Shown: positions 1 through 8,355 of the stretch, one piece after another
Layout: every line of letters starts with the position of its first letter
Numbering within the stretch: the first letter of the stretch is position 1
Source: Streptomyces sp. JJ36
GTDB taxonomy: Bacteria; Actinomycetota; Actinomycetes; Streptomycetales; Streptomycetaceae
Direction of reading: 5' to 3'
Assembly (NCBI RefSeq): GCF_021696945.1
Contig: NZ_JACYHE010000063.1
Location: 1-36,250, forward strand
DNA length: 36,250 bases
Notes under the pieces: model-generated
Databases searched by the model: none
What the model was told of the DNA's origin: nothing
What the model saw: only the letters and a program-made list of their open reading frames with translations
Translations under genes and position numbers: made by a program

Positions 1-13
1 CGGACGCTGCCAT
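1..13 (-). CDS. possible 5' end of a divergent gene (partial)
   Basis: On the minus strand an ATG (complement of CAT at 11-13) is preceded by the purine-rich stretch GAGAGGGG at a normal ribosome-site distance. Only four codons (M-A-A-S) lie inside the window, so nothing can be said about the product. A TAGCGT hexamer on the minus strand near 67-72 would suit a -10 box for it. The call rests only on the start codon and ribosome site and is tentative. Confidence 0.35.
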
Positions 14-384
14 CGGAACCCCTCTCAGGATTCCTCCGGGCGCTTCCCTTCGGTGATTCCCACGCTACCAGAGCATTTCCTCGACCTGGAAATCCGTCTG
101 CCGCGGACACGCAGCACCACGGACCGGTTTCGAAGAGTGTGGTTTCGGGGATGTCCGCCCGCACGCTCGGTGGCGAGCGGAGGTTCGAGAGTACAGCGCA
201 GCCCGGGGCCGGGCAAATCCGCATCGCGGCGAGGCGCCGGGTCCGCCGCACGTCACGGCGGGCTCCAGCCGTCCGCACGCGAGCGCGGAGGGCCCTCTTG
301 ACATGACTTAGGCTTCTGAGCGGTGCGCCGTCCGGACAGGCAGTGGCGGCGACTGATCCGACCCCGCCCCCTGGGAGGCTTCCC
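14..384. other. divergent intergenic region upstream of crr
   Basis: No convincing gene lies in these 371 bases. The region separates the possible minus-strand start at 13 from crr. It carries a perfect TTGACA at 298-303, a TAGGCT at 309-314 and a direct repeat GGTTTCG at 126-132 and 141-147. I looked for a DasR operator (consensus around TGGTCTAGACCA), which is known upstream of PTS genes in Streptomyces, and saw no good match. Confidence 0.5.
298..314 (+). promoter_or_regulatory. candidate promoter elements for crr-ptsI
   Basis: TTGACA at 298-303 matches the -35 consensus of the principal sigma factor exactly. TAGGCT at 309-314 fits TANNNT for a -10, but the two hexamers are only 5 bases apart and cannot belong to one promoter. 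No good -10 lies 16-18 bases after TTGACA. The elements are about 70-85 bases upstream of the crr start. They are suggestive only. Confidence 0.35.
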
Positions 385-834
385 ATGACCACTGTGACGT
401 CCCCGCTGACCGGGCGCGCCATCGGCCTCGCCGGTGTGCCGGATCCGGTCTTCTCCGGTGCGATGGTGGGCCCGGGCACGGCGGTCGACCCGGTCCGGGA
501 GCCGACCGAGGCCGTCGCGCCGGTGGGCGGGATCGTCGTCTCACTGCATCCGCACGCCTTCGTCGTGGTGGACGCGGAGGGTCACGGGGTGCTGACCCAC
601 CTGGGAATCGACACGGTGCAGCTCAACGGAGAGGGCTTCGAACTGCTCGTGGACAAGGGCGACACCGTCGAGCGCGGCCAGCCCGTGGTCCGGTGGGACC
701 CCGCCGCGGTCGAGAGCGCGGGCAAGTCCCCCGTCTCCCCCGTCATCGCGCTGGAGGCGACCGCCGACGCGCTCGGCGAGACCGCGGAGGACGGGGAGAT
801 CGCCGCCGGAGGGACCCTCTTCCACTGGACGTGA
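385..834 (+). CDS. crr: PTS system glucose-type enzyme IIA (IIA-Crr)
   Basis: This 149-residue cytoplasmic phosphocarrier passes phosphate from HPr to sugar-specific IIB/IIC components of the phosphotransferase system. The IIA-glucose fold is recognisable from the SPLTGRAIGLAGVPDPVFS opening, the HAFVVVD strand with auxiliary His57, and THLGIDTV with the phosphorylated His72. The 15-residue spacing between the two histidines is the family spacing. The ATG at 385 follows GGGAGG at a proper distance; an in-frame GTG at 343 would add an atypical tail and was not used. It lies 68 bases upstream of ptsI with which it should be co-transcribed. In Streptomyces the crr-ptsI pair serves mainly N-acetylglucosamine and fructose uptake (known for the genus); ptsH is not nearby. 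Confidence 0.95.
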   Translation: MTTVTSPLTGRAIGLAGVPDPVFSGAMVGPGTAVDPVREPTEAVAPVGGIVVSLHPHAFVVVDAEGHGVLTHLGIDTVQLNGEGFELLVDKGDTVERGQPVVRWDPAAVESAGKSPVSPVIALEATADALGETAEDGEIAAGGTLFHWT

Positions 835-902
835 TGTCCGGAGCGGACGGGGGTGTGCACGATCCGGCGGCCGCGCCGCCGCAGGAACCGGAGACGGGTG
901 AG

Positions 903-2573
903 ATGGACGCAACGCTGCGAGGCGTCGGTGTGAGCCACGGTGTGGCGATCGGCGCGGCACGACACATGGGGACCGCGGTCCTGGAGCCGCCGGCCCGGCA
1001 GATCGCCGGGGAGGAGGCGCCGCGGGAGCAGGCCCGGGCACGGCGTGCGGTGGAGGCGGTGGCCGCCGACCTGGTCGCCCGGGGCGAGCTGGCCGGCGGC
1101 GAGGCCCAGGCGGTGCTCGAGGCGCAGGCCATGATGGCGCAGGACCCGGAGTTGCTCGCCGACGTCGAGCGGCGGATCGCGGTCGGGAGCACGGCGGAGC
1201 GCGCGGTGTACGACGCGTTCGCCGCCTACCGGGCGCTGCTGGCGGGCGCCGGGGAGTACCTGGCGGGCCGGGTGGCGGACCTCGACGACGTACGGAACCG
1301 CATCGTGGCGCGGCTGCTGGGCGTGCCGATGCCCGGGGTGCCGGACAGCGACGAGCCGTATGTGCTGATCGCACGGGACCTGGCGCCCGCGGACACGGCG
1401 CTGCTGGACCCGGCGCTGGTACTCGGGTTCGTCACCGAGGAGGGCGGGCCCACCAGCCACAGCGCGATTCTGGCGCGGGCGCTGGGGGTGCCGGCGGTGG
1501 TGGCGCTGCCGGGCGCCGGCGAGCTCGCGGAGGGGACGATGGTGGCGGTGGACGGCAGCACCGGTGAGGTGCTGGTGGACCCGACCCCCGGGGAGCGGGC
1601 CGAGTTGTCCCGGGCGGCCGAGGAGCGCCGGGCAGCGCTGGCCGCGGCTTCCGGACCGGGGGCCACCTCGGACGGGCACAAGGTGCCGCTGCTGGCGAAC
1701 GTCGGCGGTCCTGCGGACGTGGCCGCGGCGGTCGAGGCGGGGGCCGAGGGGGTCGGGCTGTTCCGTACGGAGTTCCTGTTCCTGGACGACAGCGAGAAGG
1801 CGCCTTCCGAGGAGAAGCAGGTCGAGGCGTACCGGGAGGTGCTGCGCGCGTTCCCGGAGGGCCGGGTCGTGGTGCGGGTGCTGGACGCGGGGGCGGACAA
1901 GCCGCTGGACTTCCTGACGCCGTCCGACGAGCCGAACCCCGCCCTGGGCGTACGGGGGCTCCGCACCCTGCTCGTGCACCCCGAGGTGCTCCGGGGACAG
2001 CTCCGGGCCCTGGCGAAGGCCGCCGAGGGGCTGCCGGTGTATCTCGAGGTGATGGCGCCGATGGTGGCGGACCGCACCGACGCCCGGGCGTTCGCGGAGG
2101 CCTGCCGGGAGGCGGGGCTGGAGGCGAAGTTCGGCGCGATGGTGGAGATCCCGTCGGCTGCGTTGCGCGCCCGGTCGGTGCTTCAGGAGGTGGAGTTCCT
2201 GTCGCTGGGCACCAACGACCTGGCGCAGTACACCTTCGCCGCGGACCGTCAGGTGGGGGCCGTCTCCCGGCTGCAGGACCCGTGGCAGCCGGCACTGCTG
2301 GATCTGGTCGCGCTGTCCGCGGAGGCGGCGAAGGCCGAGGGCAAGAGCTGCGGGGTGTGCGGCGAGGCCGCCTCGGATCCGACGCTGGCCTGCGTGCTGA
2401 CCGGCCTCGGGGTGACCAGCCTGTCGATGAGCGCCTCCGCTCTTCCCTATGTGCGGGCGACGCTGGCCACGCACACCCTGGCGCAGTGCGAGCGGGCGGC
2501 GGCGGCCGCGCGGGCGGCGGAGAGCGCCGAGGAGGCGCGCCACGCGGCCGCCTCGGTGCTCTCCGGCGAGTGA
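903..2573 (+). CDS. ptsI: PTS enzyme I (phosphoenolpyruvate-protein phosphotransferase)
   Basis: This 556-residue enzyme takes phosphate from phosphoenolpyruvate and passes it to HPr, the first step of all PTS uptake. The N-terminal HPr-binding and swivelling domains contain GGPTSHSAILARALG with the phosphorylated His186. The C-terminal PEP-binding TIM barrel shows EGVGLFRTEFLF, SLGTNDLAQYTFAADR and the conserved Cys486 in CGVCGEA. ATG 903 (M-D-A-T-L-R-G-V) gives the usual length and follows a GGAGACGGGTGAG purine run. An in-frame ATG at 834 overlaps the crr stop codon (TGATG) and would add 23 residues lacking family character, but might mediate translational coupling. A 12-bp hairpin follows the stop. 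Confidence 0.96.
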   Translation: MDATLRGVGVSHGVAIGAARHMGTAVLEPPARQIAGEEAPREQARARRAVEAVAADLVARGELAGGEAQAVLEAQAMMAQDPELLADVERRIAVGSTAERAVYDAFAAYRALLAGAGEYLAGRVADLDDVRNRIVARLLGVPMPGVPDSDEPYVLIARDLAPADTALLDPALVLGFVTEEGGPTSHSAILARALGVPAVVALPGAGELAEGTMVAVDGSTGEVLVDPTPGERAELSRAAEERRAALAAASGPGATSDGHKVPLLANVGGPADVAAAVEAGAEGVGLFRTEFLFLDDSEKAPSEEKQVEAYREVLRAFPEGRVVVRVLDAGADKPLDFLTPSDEPNPALGVRGLRTLLVHPEVLRGQLRALAKAAEGLPVYLEVMAPMVADRTDARAFAEACREAGLEAKFGAMVEIPSAALRARSVLQEVEFLSLGTNDLAQYTFAADRQVGAVSRLQDPWQPALLDLVALSAEAAKAEGKSCGVCGEAASDPTLACVLTGLGVTSLSMSASALPYVRATLATHTLAQCERAAAAARAAESAEEARHAAASVLSGE

Positions 2574-2596
2574 GCGGACTCGCTCGCGGGCGCCCG

Positions 2597-2624
2597 CGGC
2601 CCGGGGCGGGCACGCCCCGGGCCG
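2597..2624. terminator. strong hairpin between convergent ptsI and hypothetical gene
   Basis: A perfect 12-bp stem (2597-2608 pairing with 2613-2624) closes a 4-base GGCA loop. It sits in the 62-base gap between two convergent stop codons and so can serve both strands. There is no T-run, as is usual for streptomycete terminators. Confidence 0.8.
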
Positions 2625-2635
2625 GCGCCGCCCCG

Positions 2636-3508
2636 TCAGCCCGGGGGTCCCCCAGGAGGGGGCAGGACGGTGCCTGCCGCGTACCGCACCCCGGGCTCGG
2701 GCGGCACGGGGTCGCCGGTGTCCGGGTCGGTGCAGTAGGCGCTGAACACCTCTGCCTCGCTCAGCGGGGACAGACCCCCGTGCGCCAGCCGCCAGCCCCG
2801 GACGGTCTCGCGCGCTCCGGCCGGCGCGGGGCCGGGCGCGGTGCGCATCACGACCCCACCGGGGGAGCCGGTGGCGAGCCCGGCGGCCAGGACGTGCCGG
2901 AAGAGCAGCGCCCCGCGCGGCTCCGGGCGGAGGGCGCCGTCCGGCGAGCACCCGGCGTCCAGGGCCGCGAGCAGCGGGGTGCCGGGGGTGGTGACGCTGC
3001 ACACCAGGCGGTGCCTGCCGGGCCCGGCGCTCTCCAGCAGGCGGTCGAGCAGTTCGGCGGCGCGGGCCAGGGCGTCCTCCGCCGGGCGTGCGGCGGCGCC
3101 CGGTCCGGGCCGGCGGCGGTCACGGTGACGGGGTGCGCCGCGCAGCAGCGGGAGCAGGGAGCGGAGACGGCGTCCGTCGTACGGCACCGTGGGGCCGCCA
3201 CAGGCGAGCTCGGCGGTGAAGCGGGCACGGCTGTCGGTGGTGTCCGGGTCGCGTCGCCGGGCCGCGCAGTACGCCGCGAAGCGCTGCGGGTCGAAGCGGG
3301 CGAGGCGGGTGTGGACGCCCTGCCGGGCCAGGGTGCGCAGCAGCAGCTCGACGTGGCGGAGGTATCCGGCGTAGTCGTCGAAGGCGAAGGTGCGGTAGGT
3401 GCGCATGGCGCCGAAGTCGCTCTCGGCCGTCAGCACGGCGACGGTGCTCGGTGCCTCGCGGTGCAGTGCCCGGACGCGACGGCGCCTGCGGTGTGCGGGA
3501 CGGGCCAT
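2636..3508 (-). CDS. conserved hypothetical protein (290 aa)
   Basis: I do not recognise a functional family. The 290-residue product starts with a very basic segment (M-A-R-P-A-H followed by six arginines within the next 15 residues), then a region resembling an all-helical domain (TYRTFAFDDYAGYLRHVELL). The middle is rich in Arg/Pro/Gly, and the C-terminal half contains a possible alpha/beta domain ending in a Pro/Gly tail. No signal peptide, membrane segment or catalytic motif is visible. The ATG at 3508 is preceded by GAGGGGG at good spacing; an in-frame start 12 codons upstream lacks a site. It is on the same strand as the acetoacetyl-CoA synthetase but 159 bases downstream, so co-transcription is uncertain. 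Coding potential is supported by strong third-position GC bias. Confidence 0.75.
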   Translation of the reverse strand: MARPAHRRRRRVRALHREAPSTVAVLTAESDFGAMRTYRTFAFDDYAGYLRHVELLLRTLARQGVHTRLARFDPQRFAAYCAARRRDPDTTDSRARFTAELACGGPTVPYDGRRLRSLLPLLRGAPRHRDRRRPGPGAAARPAEDALARAAELLDRLLESAGPGRHRLVCSVTTPGTPLLAALDAGCSPDGALRPEPRGALLFRHVLAAGLATGSPGGVVMRTAPGPAPAGARETVRGWRLAHGGLSPLSEAEVFSAYCTDPDTGDPVPPEPGVRYAAGTVLPPPGGPPG

Positions 3509-3594
3509 GGGGTCCCCCTCGGTTGTGCGTGACGTTCTGCTCACGCAGGGTAGCCGCGGGGTGTGACAGCGGCCGGCGGGAGGTGCCGGCGTCT

Positions 3595-3620
3595 CCGGGG
3601 CTCGCCTCCCCGGGGCTCGC
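3595..3620. repeat. direct repeat and hairpin between hypothetical gene and acetoacetyl-CoA synthetase
   Basis: CCGGGGCTCGC occurs at 3595-3605 and again at 3610-3620, 15 bases apart. The first copy can also pair with CCCCGG at 3608-3613 to make a 6-bp stem. On the minus strand this lies just after the synthetase stop and could act as a weak terminator. A TACCCT hexamer (minus strand, near 3550) could be a -10 box for the hypothetical gene. Confidence 0.35.
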
Positions 3621-3667
3621 GTCCGCGGGGTTCCGGCGGCCCGGAGAGGCTGCCCGGCAGGGGTCGG

Positions 3668-5689
3668 TCAGGCGGCGCGCTCGCGGGCCAGGCGTTCGTA
3701 GAAGCGCAGCAGTTCCACGTCGTCGACGGAGCCCGGGTTGACCGCCTTCTCCAGCTCGGCGCCCTGAAGCAGGCGCTTGACGGGGACTTCCAGGCGCTTG
3801 CCGGTGAGAGTGTGCGGGACGCCGGGGATCTCGATGATCTCGTCGGGCACGTGGCGGGGGGACAGGGACCCGCGGATGGTCTGCCGGATGCGGTCGCGGA
3901 GGGCGTCGTCCAGGGTGGCGCCGGGCGCGAGGTGGACGAAGAGCGGCATCCAGTAGCCGCCGTCCGCCTGCTCGACGCCGATCACCAGGGACTCCTTGAT
4001 CTCGGGCAGGCGTTCGACTGCCTCGTAGATGTCGGCCGAGCCCATGCGGACTCCCTGCCGGTTGAGGGTGGAGTCCGAGCGTCCGTGGATCACGACCGTG
4101 TTCCGGCTGGTGAGGGTGATCCAGTCGCCGTGCCGCCAGACGCCGGGGAACATGTCGAAGTAGCTGTCGCGGTAGCGGCTTCCGTCCGGGTCGTTCCAGA
4201 ACCGGACCGGCATGGAGGGCATCGGGTTGGTGACCACCAGCTCGCCGACCTCGTCGGTCAGCGGCGTGCCGTCGGGAGCCCAGGACTGCAGGTCGGTGCC
4301 GAGGCACGGCGCCTGGAGCTCACCGGTGTGGACGGGCAGCGTGGGCACGGCGCCGGCGAAGCACGAGCAGACGTCGGTGCCGCCGCTGACCGACGCGATC
4401 CACATGTCCTCGTCCACCTCGTCGTGGAGCCAGCGGAAGCCGTCGGGCGGCAGCGGCGAGCCGGTGGTGGCGACACACCGCAGACGGGAGAGGTCGTGGT
4501 CGCGGCCGGGGTGGACCTCCGCCTTGCGGCAGGCCATGACGTACGCGGCGGAGGTGCCGTAGAGGGTGGTCCCGGTGCGCTCGGCGACGCGCCACTGGGC
4601 GCCGGTGTCCGGGTAGCCGGGGCTGCCGTCGTAGACCACGACGGTACAGCCGGCGAGCAGGCCGGAGACGAGGAAGTTCCACATCATCCAGCCGGTGGAG
4701 GTGTACCAGAAGAAGCGGTCGCCCGGGCCGAGGTCGCAGTGGAGGCCGAGCTGCTTGAGGTGCTCGACCAGGATGCCGCCCTGCGACTGCACGATGGCCT
4801 TGGGCAGGCCGGTGGTACCGCTGGAGTAGAGGACCCAGAGCGGGTGGTCGAAGGGTACCTGCGCGAACTCGGGTTCGGCGTCCGCGGCGGTGAGGGCGTC
4901 CCACTCCAGGGCCCCCTCGGGGGCGGGGCGGCCCAGCAGCGGGACGTGCACGACGGCGCGGAGGGTGGGCAGCTCCCGGCGGAGCTCGGCGACCGTGTCG
5001 GTGCGGTCGTGCTCCTTGCCGCCGTAGCGGTAGCCGTCGACGGTGATCAGGACGACGGGCTCGATCTGCTGGAAGCGGTCCAGCACGCTGCGGGCGCCGA
5101 AGTCGGGCGCGCAGGAGGTCCACACGCCGCCCACGGCGGCCGTGGCGAGCAGTGCGACGGCGGCCTGCGGGATGTTGGGCAGGTAGCCGCTGACCCGGTC
5201 GCCCGGACGGACGCCGAGGCGGCGCAGCTCGGCGGCGAGGGAACCGACCTGGCGGCGCAGCTCCCGCCAGCTCACCGGGACCGGTTCGTGGGACTCGTCG
5301 ACGTGCAGCAGGGCCGGCTCGTCGGCCCGGGCCGGGTCCTCGGCGGCGCGCAGGGCGTGCTCCGCGTAGTTGAGCGTGGCGCCGGGGAACCAGCGGGCGC
5401 CGGGCATGGCGGCGTCGGCCAGCACGGTCTCGTACGGGCTGCCGAACCGGACGTCGAACCACTCGGTGACTGCCCGCCAGAAGTCCCCGGGCCGCTGAAC
5501 CGACCACCGGTGCAGTTCCCGGTAGCTCGCCACGGGGCCGGCCGCGCTTGCGGCCGGGGCGCCGTGGTGCTCGGCGGCCCAGGCCTGGAAGCGGGTGAGG
5601 CGCGCTCCGCCGATCCGCTCCGGGGAGGGCCGCCACAGGGGCCGGGGCTCGGCGGGGTCGGGCTGGGCAGTGCTGTGCGCTGTGGTCAT
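3668..5689 (-). CDS. aacS: acetoacetyl-CoA synthetase (acetoacetate-CoA ligase)
   Basis: This 673-residue cytoplasmic enzyme activates acetoacetate with ATP and CoA through an acyl-adenylate, linking ketone-body or butyryl metabolism to the acetyl-CoA pool. It belongs to the acyl-CoA synthetase (ANL) superfamily: the P-loop-like core YSSGTTGLPKAIVQS lies near residues 285-300, FWYTSTGWMMWN follows, and the C-terminal lid carries TLTGKRLEVPVK with the adenylation lysine at Lys631. The N-terminal extension (PLWRPSPERIGGARLTRFQAW) is typical of acetoacetyl- rather than acetyl-CoA synthetases. In S. lividans the equivalent lysine is reversibly acetylated to control activity (established there; inferred here). 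ATG 5689 is preceded by GGGAG. It is transcribed divergently from the GH31 gene. Confidence 0.92.
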   Translation of the reverse strand: MTTAHSTAQPDPAEPRPLWRPSPERIGGARLTRFQAWAAEHHGAPAASAAGPVASYRELHRWSVQRPGDFWRAVTEWFDVRFGSPYETVLADAAMPGARWFPGATLNYAEHALRAAEDPARADEPALLHVDESHEPVPVSWRELRRQVGSLAAELRRLGVRPGDRVSGYLPNIPQAAVALLATAAVGGVWTSCAPDFGARSVLDRFQQIEPVVLITVDGYRYGGKEHDRTDTVAELRRELPTLRAVVHVPLLGRPAPEGALEWDALTAADAEPEFAQVPFDHPLWVLYSSGTTGLPKAIVQSQGGILVEHLKQLGLHCDLGPGDRFFWYTSTGWMMWNFLVSGLLAGCTVVVYDGSPGYPDTGAQWRVAERTGTTLYGTSAAYVMACRKAEVHPGRDHDLSRLRCVATTGSPLPPDGFRWLHDEVDEDMWIASVSGGTDVCSCFAGAVPTLPVHTGELQAPCLGTDLQSWAPDGTPLTDEVGELVVTNPMPSMPVRFWNDPDGSRYRDSYFDMFPGVWRHGDWITLTSRNTVVIHGRSDSTLNRQGVRMGSADIYEAVERLPEIKESLVIGVEQADGGYWMPLFVHLAPGATLDDALRDRIRQTIRGSLSPRHVPDEIIEIPGVPHTLTGKRLEVPVKRLLQGAELEKAVNPGSVDDVELLRFYERLARERAA

Positions 5690-5976
5690 GGTGGCTCCCG
5701 GGCTTACGCGTCGTGTGCGTCTCTCCGCGCACGTGCGGGGTGTGCGCGTGACGCGGCGGCTGGGCAGGACGATGCCATGTGATCGTTCCGGGCACCAGGG
5801 CGGACGTCCCCATAGGGAGGGTATGCGCCATGTGCGCCGGGCACAGCCGCCGTGGGCGCGCCGCGGGGACCCGGCGCGGGCGCCCCCGGAGGGCCGGACG
5901 ACGGGGCGGCGGACGAAGGGTGAACGCCGGTTGAACGCGTCGGTCGCGGACGGCGCGTGATGGCAGGCTGAGCAGC
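5690..5976. promoter_or_regulatory. divergent promoter region, synthetase / GH31
   Basis: The 287 bases between the two divergent starts hold an inverted repeat (CGCGCAC at 5726-5732, GTGCGCG at 5742-5748, 9-base spacer) 37-59 bases upstream of the synthetase start. They also hold a direct repeat TGAACGC (5921-5927 and 5932-5938) and a TTGAAC hexamer at 5931-5936 upstream of the GH31 gene. No complete -35/-10 pair is evident. A 45-codon reading frame from 5822 was rejected because its purine run is too close to its ATG. Confidence 0.4.
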
Positions 5977-8355
5977 ATGGATGCGCGGGGCATGGTGCGG
6001 TCGGCACGGGCGGTCGGTACGCCGCGGGGGGTGCGTGCCCTCGGGGCCGCGTGGCGCCGGCGTCGTACGGACGGCGCGGGGCTGCCGCCCCCGGGGCCGG
6101 AGCGGGCCAGGGAGCCGGGCCTCGCGCGGGGCGCGGAGCCGCTCCCGGGAGGCGGGGTCGTCCACTTCGCGCGGTCGTCGCTGCGGGTGCGCGTGGCGGT
6201 GGGCGGTGCGGTCTTCTGCGGCTGGGACGGGGCCGTGCCGGAGCCGTCGTACGCCCTGGCGGGCCCGTGCCCGGAGCCCGATCCGCGGGCCTCTCTGGAG
6301 CCGGACACGGAGGGCGGCTGGCGGGTGGTCTCCGAGCGGGTGCTGGTCACGGTCTCCCGGCACGGGGAGGTCGCCGTGGGCACCCCGGGGGGTGTGGTGC
6401 TCCGTCGCGACCTGCCGCCGCGCTGGTGGGAGCCGGCGGCGGGCGGGGCCGGCGCACGCTGGGCACAGCGGTCACGGGTGGCGGCGGACGCGCGGTTCTT
6501 CGGACTGGGCGGCCGGACGGCGGGGCCGCGGCTGCCGGACGGCACGTACCGGCTGTGGAACACCGGGCCGGGGCGGGCCTCCCCCGGCGGCGAGCCGCCC
6601 CCGGTCACCATGCCGGTGCTGCTGGTGGTCGCGGACGCGGGCAGCCATCTGGTGTTCCACGACGACTCCTGGGACGGCACGGTGTCGCTCCGCGAGGGGG
6701 CGGAGGGCGCCGGCTCGGGCCACGACCGGCCCGGGCGGTGCACCGTGCGGATGGCGGGCGGGCCGCTGCGCTACTGGGTGGTGACCGGGGCGCCCGCACG
6801 GGTGCTGCACGGCTGGACGGCGCTGACGGGGGCGCCGGCGCTGCCGCCGCCCTGGGCCCTGGGGTACCAGCACCGGTGCCGGGGCGGGCGCGGCCGGAGC
6901 GACGTGCGGGAGGCACGCGCGGCGGCGGCGGCCTTCCGGGAGCGGGGACTGCCGCTGACGGCGCTGCATCTGGACCCGGAACGGTGGCGCCGGGGGTTTC
7001 CGCGGCGCCGTGGCGACGGGCCGGGGCTGCCGGAGCTCGCCGCCGGGCTGCGTGCGGAGGGGGTGCGGCTGGTGTCCGCCGTCCGGCCCGGGGTGCGGCC
7101 CCGGCCCGTCGGCCGGGTAGGCCGCGGTCGGCGGGATGACGCCGTGCATGCCGCGGGGGTGGCCGAGGACGCATTCGTCCGGGACGCGCGGGGCCGCACG
7201 GTGACCGCTCTGACGGGCCCGGGCCCGGCGGTCTTCCCCGACTTCACCGATCCCCGGGTGCGCAAGTGGTGGGGCGGCCTGTCCGCGGCGCGGCTCGCGC
7301 AGGGCTTCGCCGGTCTCTGGCACCTCGGGGACGAGCCGTGGACCGGTGCCGCCCCCGGCGACCCGACGCTGCCGCTCTCCGCCCGGCACGCGCTGGAGGG
7401 GCGGGGCGGCGACCACCGGGAGGCGCACAACGTCTACGGGCTGACCATGGCGGAGGCGGCCGTGCAGGGTGTGCGGGAGCTCCGCCCGGACGAGCGCCCG
7501 TTCCTGGTCTCCCGGTCCGGGTGGGCGGGGATGCAGCGGTACGGCGGTGCGTGGGCCGGGGACCTGCCGCCGGGCTGGGCGGGACTGCGGGCGGCGCTGG
7601 CGTTCGTGCTGGGGATGGGGCTGTGCGGGGTGCCGTACGCGGGTCCGGACATCCCCTGGTGGGCGCCCGGGCGGGGCGGCTCGCCCGATGCGGAGCTCGC
7701 CCGGCGCTGGTTCCAGTTCGGGGCCTGTCTGCCGTTCTTCCGTGGGTGTTCCGGCGGGCGGGGCGGGACCGGGGAACCGTGGGCGTCCGGGGCGGAGCTC
7801 CCGCCGTACGCCCGGGCCGCGCTGGAGCGGCGTGCGGAGCTGTCGCCGTACTTCGCGACGCTGACGGCCGTCGCGGCGCGGACCGGAGCCCCGTGTGTGC
7901 GGCCGCTGTGGTGGCAGCATCCGCGGGATCGCGCGCTGCGGGACTGCGGCGACGCGTTCCTGCTGGGGGACGCGCTGCTGGTGGCCCCGGTGCTGGAGCC
8001 GGGTGCGCGGCGGCGCACGGTGCGGCTGCCGCGGGGCCGCTGGTACGACACGGTGTCGGGCGAGCGGTACGAGGGCCCCGGCCCGGCGGAGCTGGACGCC
8101 CCGCTCTCCCGGGTGCCGGTGCTGGCTCGGGCGGGCGCCGCGGTACCGGTGGCGGGTGCGGACGGCGGTACGGAGCTGGAGGTGTGGCGTCCTGCGCCGG
8201 GGCGCACCGGCAGCGGGCTGGTGCTCGCCGGCCCGGCGTACGGCGGTAAGCCGCCGGAGGAGCGGCGGCTGACGGTGCGGCTGCGGGGCGGCCGCGTGGT
8301 GGTGACCGGGGAGGACGGTGCCCCGGCGGGGTTCCCGGTGCGGGTGCGCGGCTGA
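5977..8355 (+). CDS. GH31-family glycoside hydrolase-like protein with altered active site
   Basis: The 792-residue product has the whole GH31 (alpha-glucosidase/alpha-xylosidase) layout: an N-terminal beta-sandwich (FFGLGGRT and TYRLWNT, near residues 180-200), the PPPWALGYQHR entry to the TIM barrel, a DVREARAAAAAFRERGLPL helix, FPDFTDPRVRKWWG, SRSGWAGMQRYGGAW and a C-terminal beta domain. The acid/base Asp529 in WAGD is retained. The nucleophile motif, normally W-x-D-M-N-E-P, reads W-H-L-G-D-E-P at 448-454, with Leu450 in the nucleophile position. Substrate-site motifs are also changed: LDPERW at 332-337, PDIPWW at 557-562 where GPD(I/V)GGF is usual, and FRGC at 588-591 where FR.H is usual. 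It may be catalytically dead or changed in function. ATG 5977 has only a weak ribosome site; ATG 5992 is an alternative. No signal peptide is apparent, so it is probably cytoplasmic. Confidence 0.85.
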   Translation: MDARGMVRSARAVGTPRGVRALGAAWRRRRTDGAGLPPPGPERAREPGLARGAEPLPGGGVVHFARSSLRVRVAVGGAVFCGWDGAVPEPSYALAGPCPEPDPRASLEPDTEGGWRVVSERVLVTVSRHGEVAVGTPGGVVLRRDLPPRWWEPAAGGAGARWAQRSRVAADARFFGLGGRTAGPRLPDGTYRLWNTGPGRASPGGEPPPVTMPVLLVVADAGSHLVFHDDSWDGTVSLREGAEGAGSGHDRPGRCTVRMAGGPLRYWVVTGAPARVLHGWTALTGAPALPPPWALGYQHRCRGGRGRSDVREARAAAAAFRERGLPLTALHLDPERWRRGFPRRRGDGPGLPELAAGLRAEGVRLVSAVRPGVRPRPVGRVGRGRRDDAVHAAGVAEDAFVRDARGRTVTALTGPGPAVFPDFTDPRVRKWWGGLSAARLAQGFAGLWHLGDEPWTGAAPGDPTLPLSARHALEGRGGDHREAHNVYGLTMAEAAVQGVRELRPDERPFLVSRSGWAGMQRYGGAWAGDLPPGWAGLRAALAFVLGMGLCGVPYAGPDIPWWAPGRGGSPDAELARRWFQFGACLPFFRGCSGGRGGTGEPWASGAELPPYARAALERRAELSPYFATLTAVAARTGAPCVRPLWWQHPRDRALRDCGDAFLLGDALLVAPVLEPGARRRTVRLPRGRWYDTVSGERYEGPGPAELDAPLSRVPVLARAGAAVPVAGADGGTELEVWRPAPGRTGSGLVLAGPAYGGKPPEERRLTVRLRGGRVVVTGEDGAPAGFPVRVRG

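Noticed and set aside
119..150. Possible DasR operator upstream of crr
   Set aside because: The GGTTTCG direct repeats do not match the palindromic DasR consensus.
3563..5782. A 739-codon plus-strand frame opposite the acetoacetyl-CoA synthetase
   Set aside because: It is antisense to an intact, motif-rich enzyme gene and shows no recognisable domain.
5822..5960. Small 45-codon gene upstream of the GH31 gene
   Set aside because: Its purine run is only two to three bases from the ATG, and the product is unstructured Arg/Pro-rich sequence.
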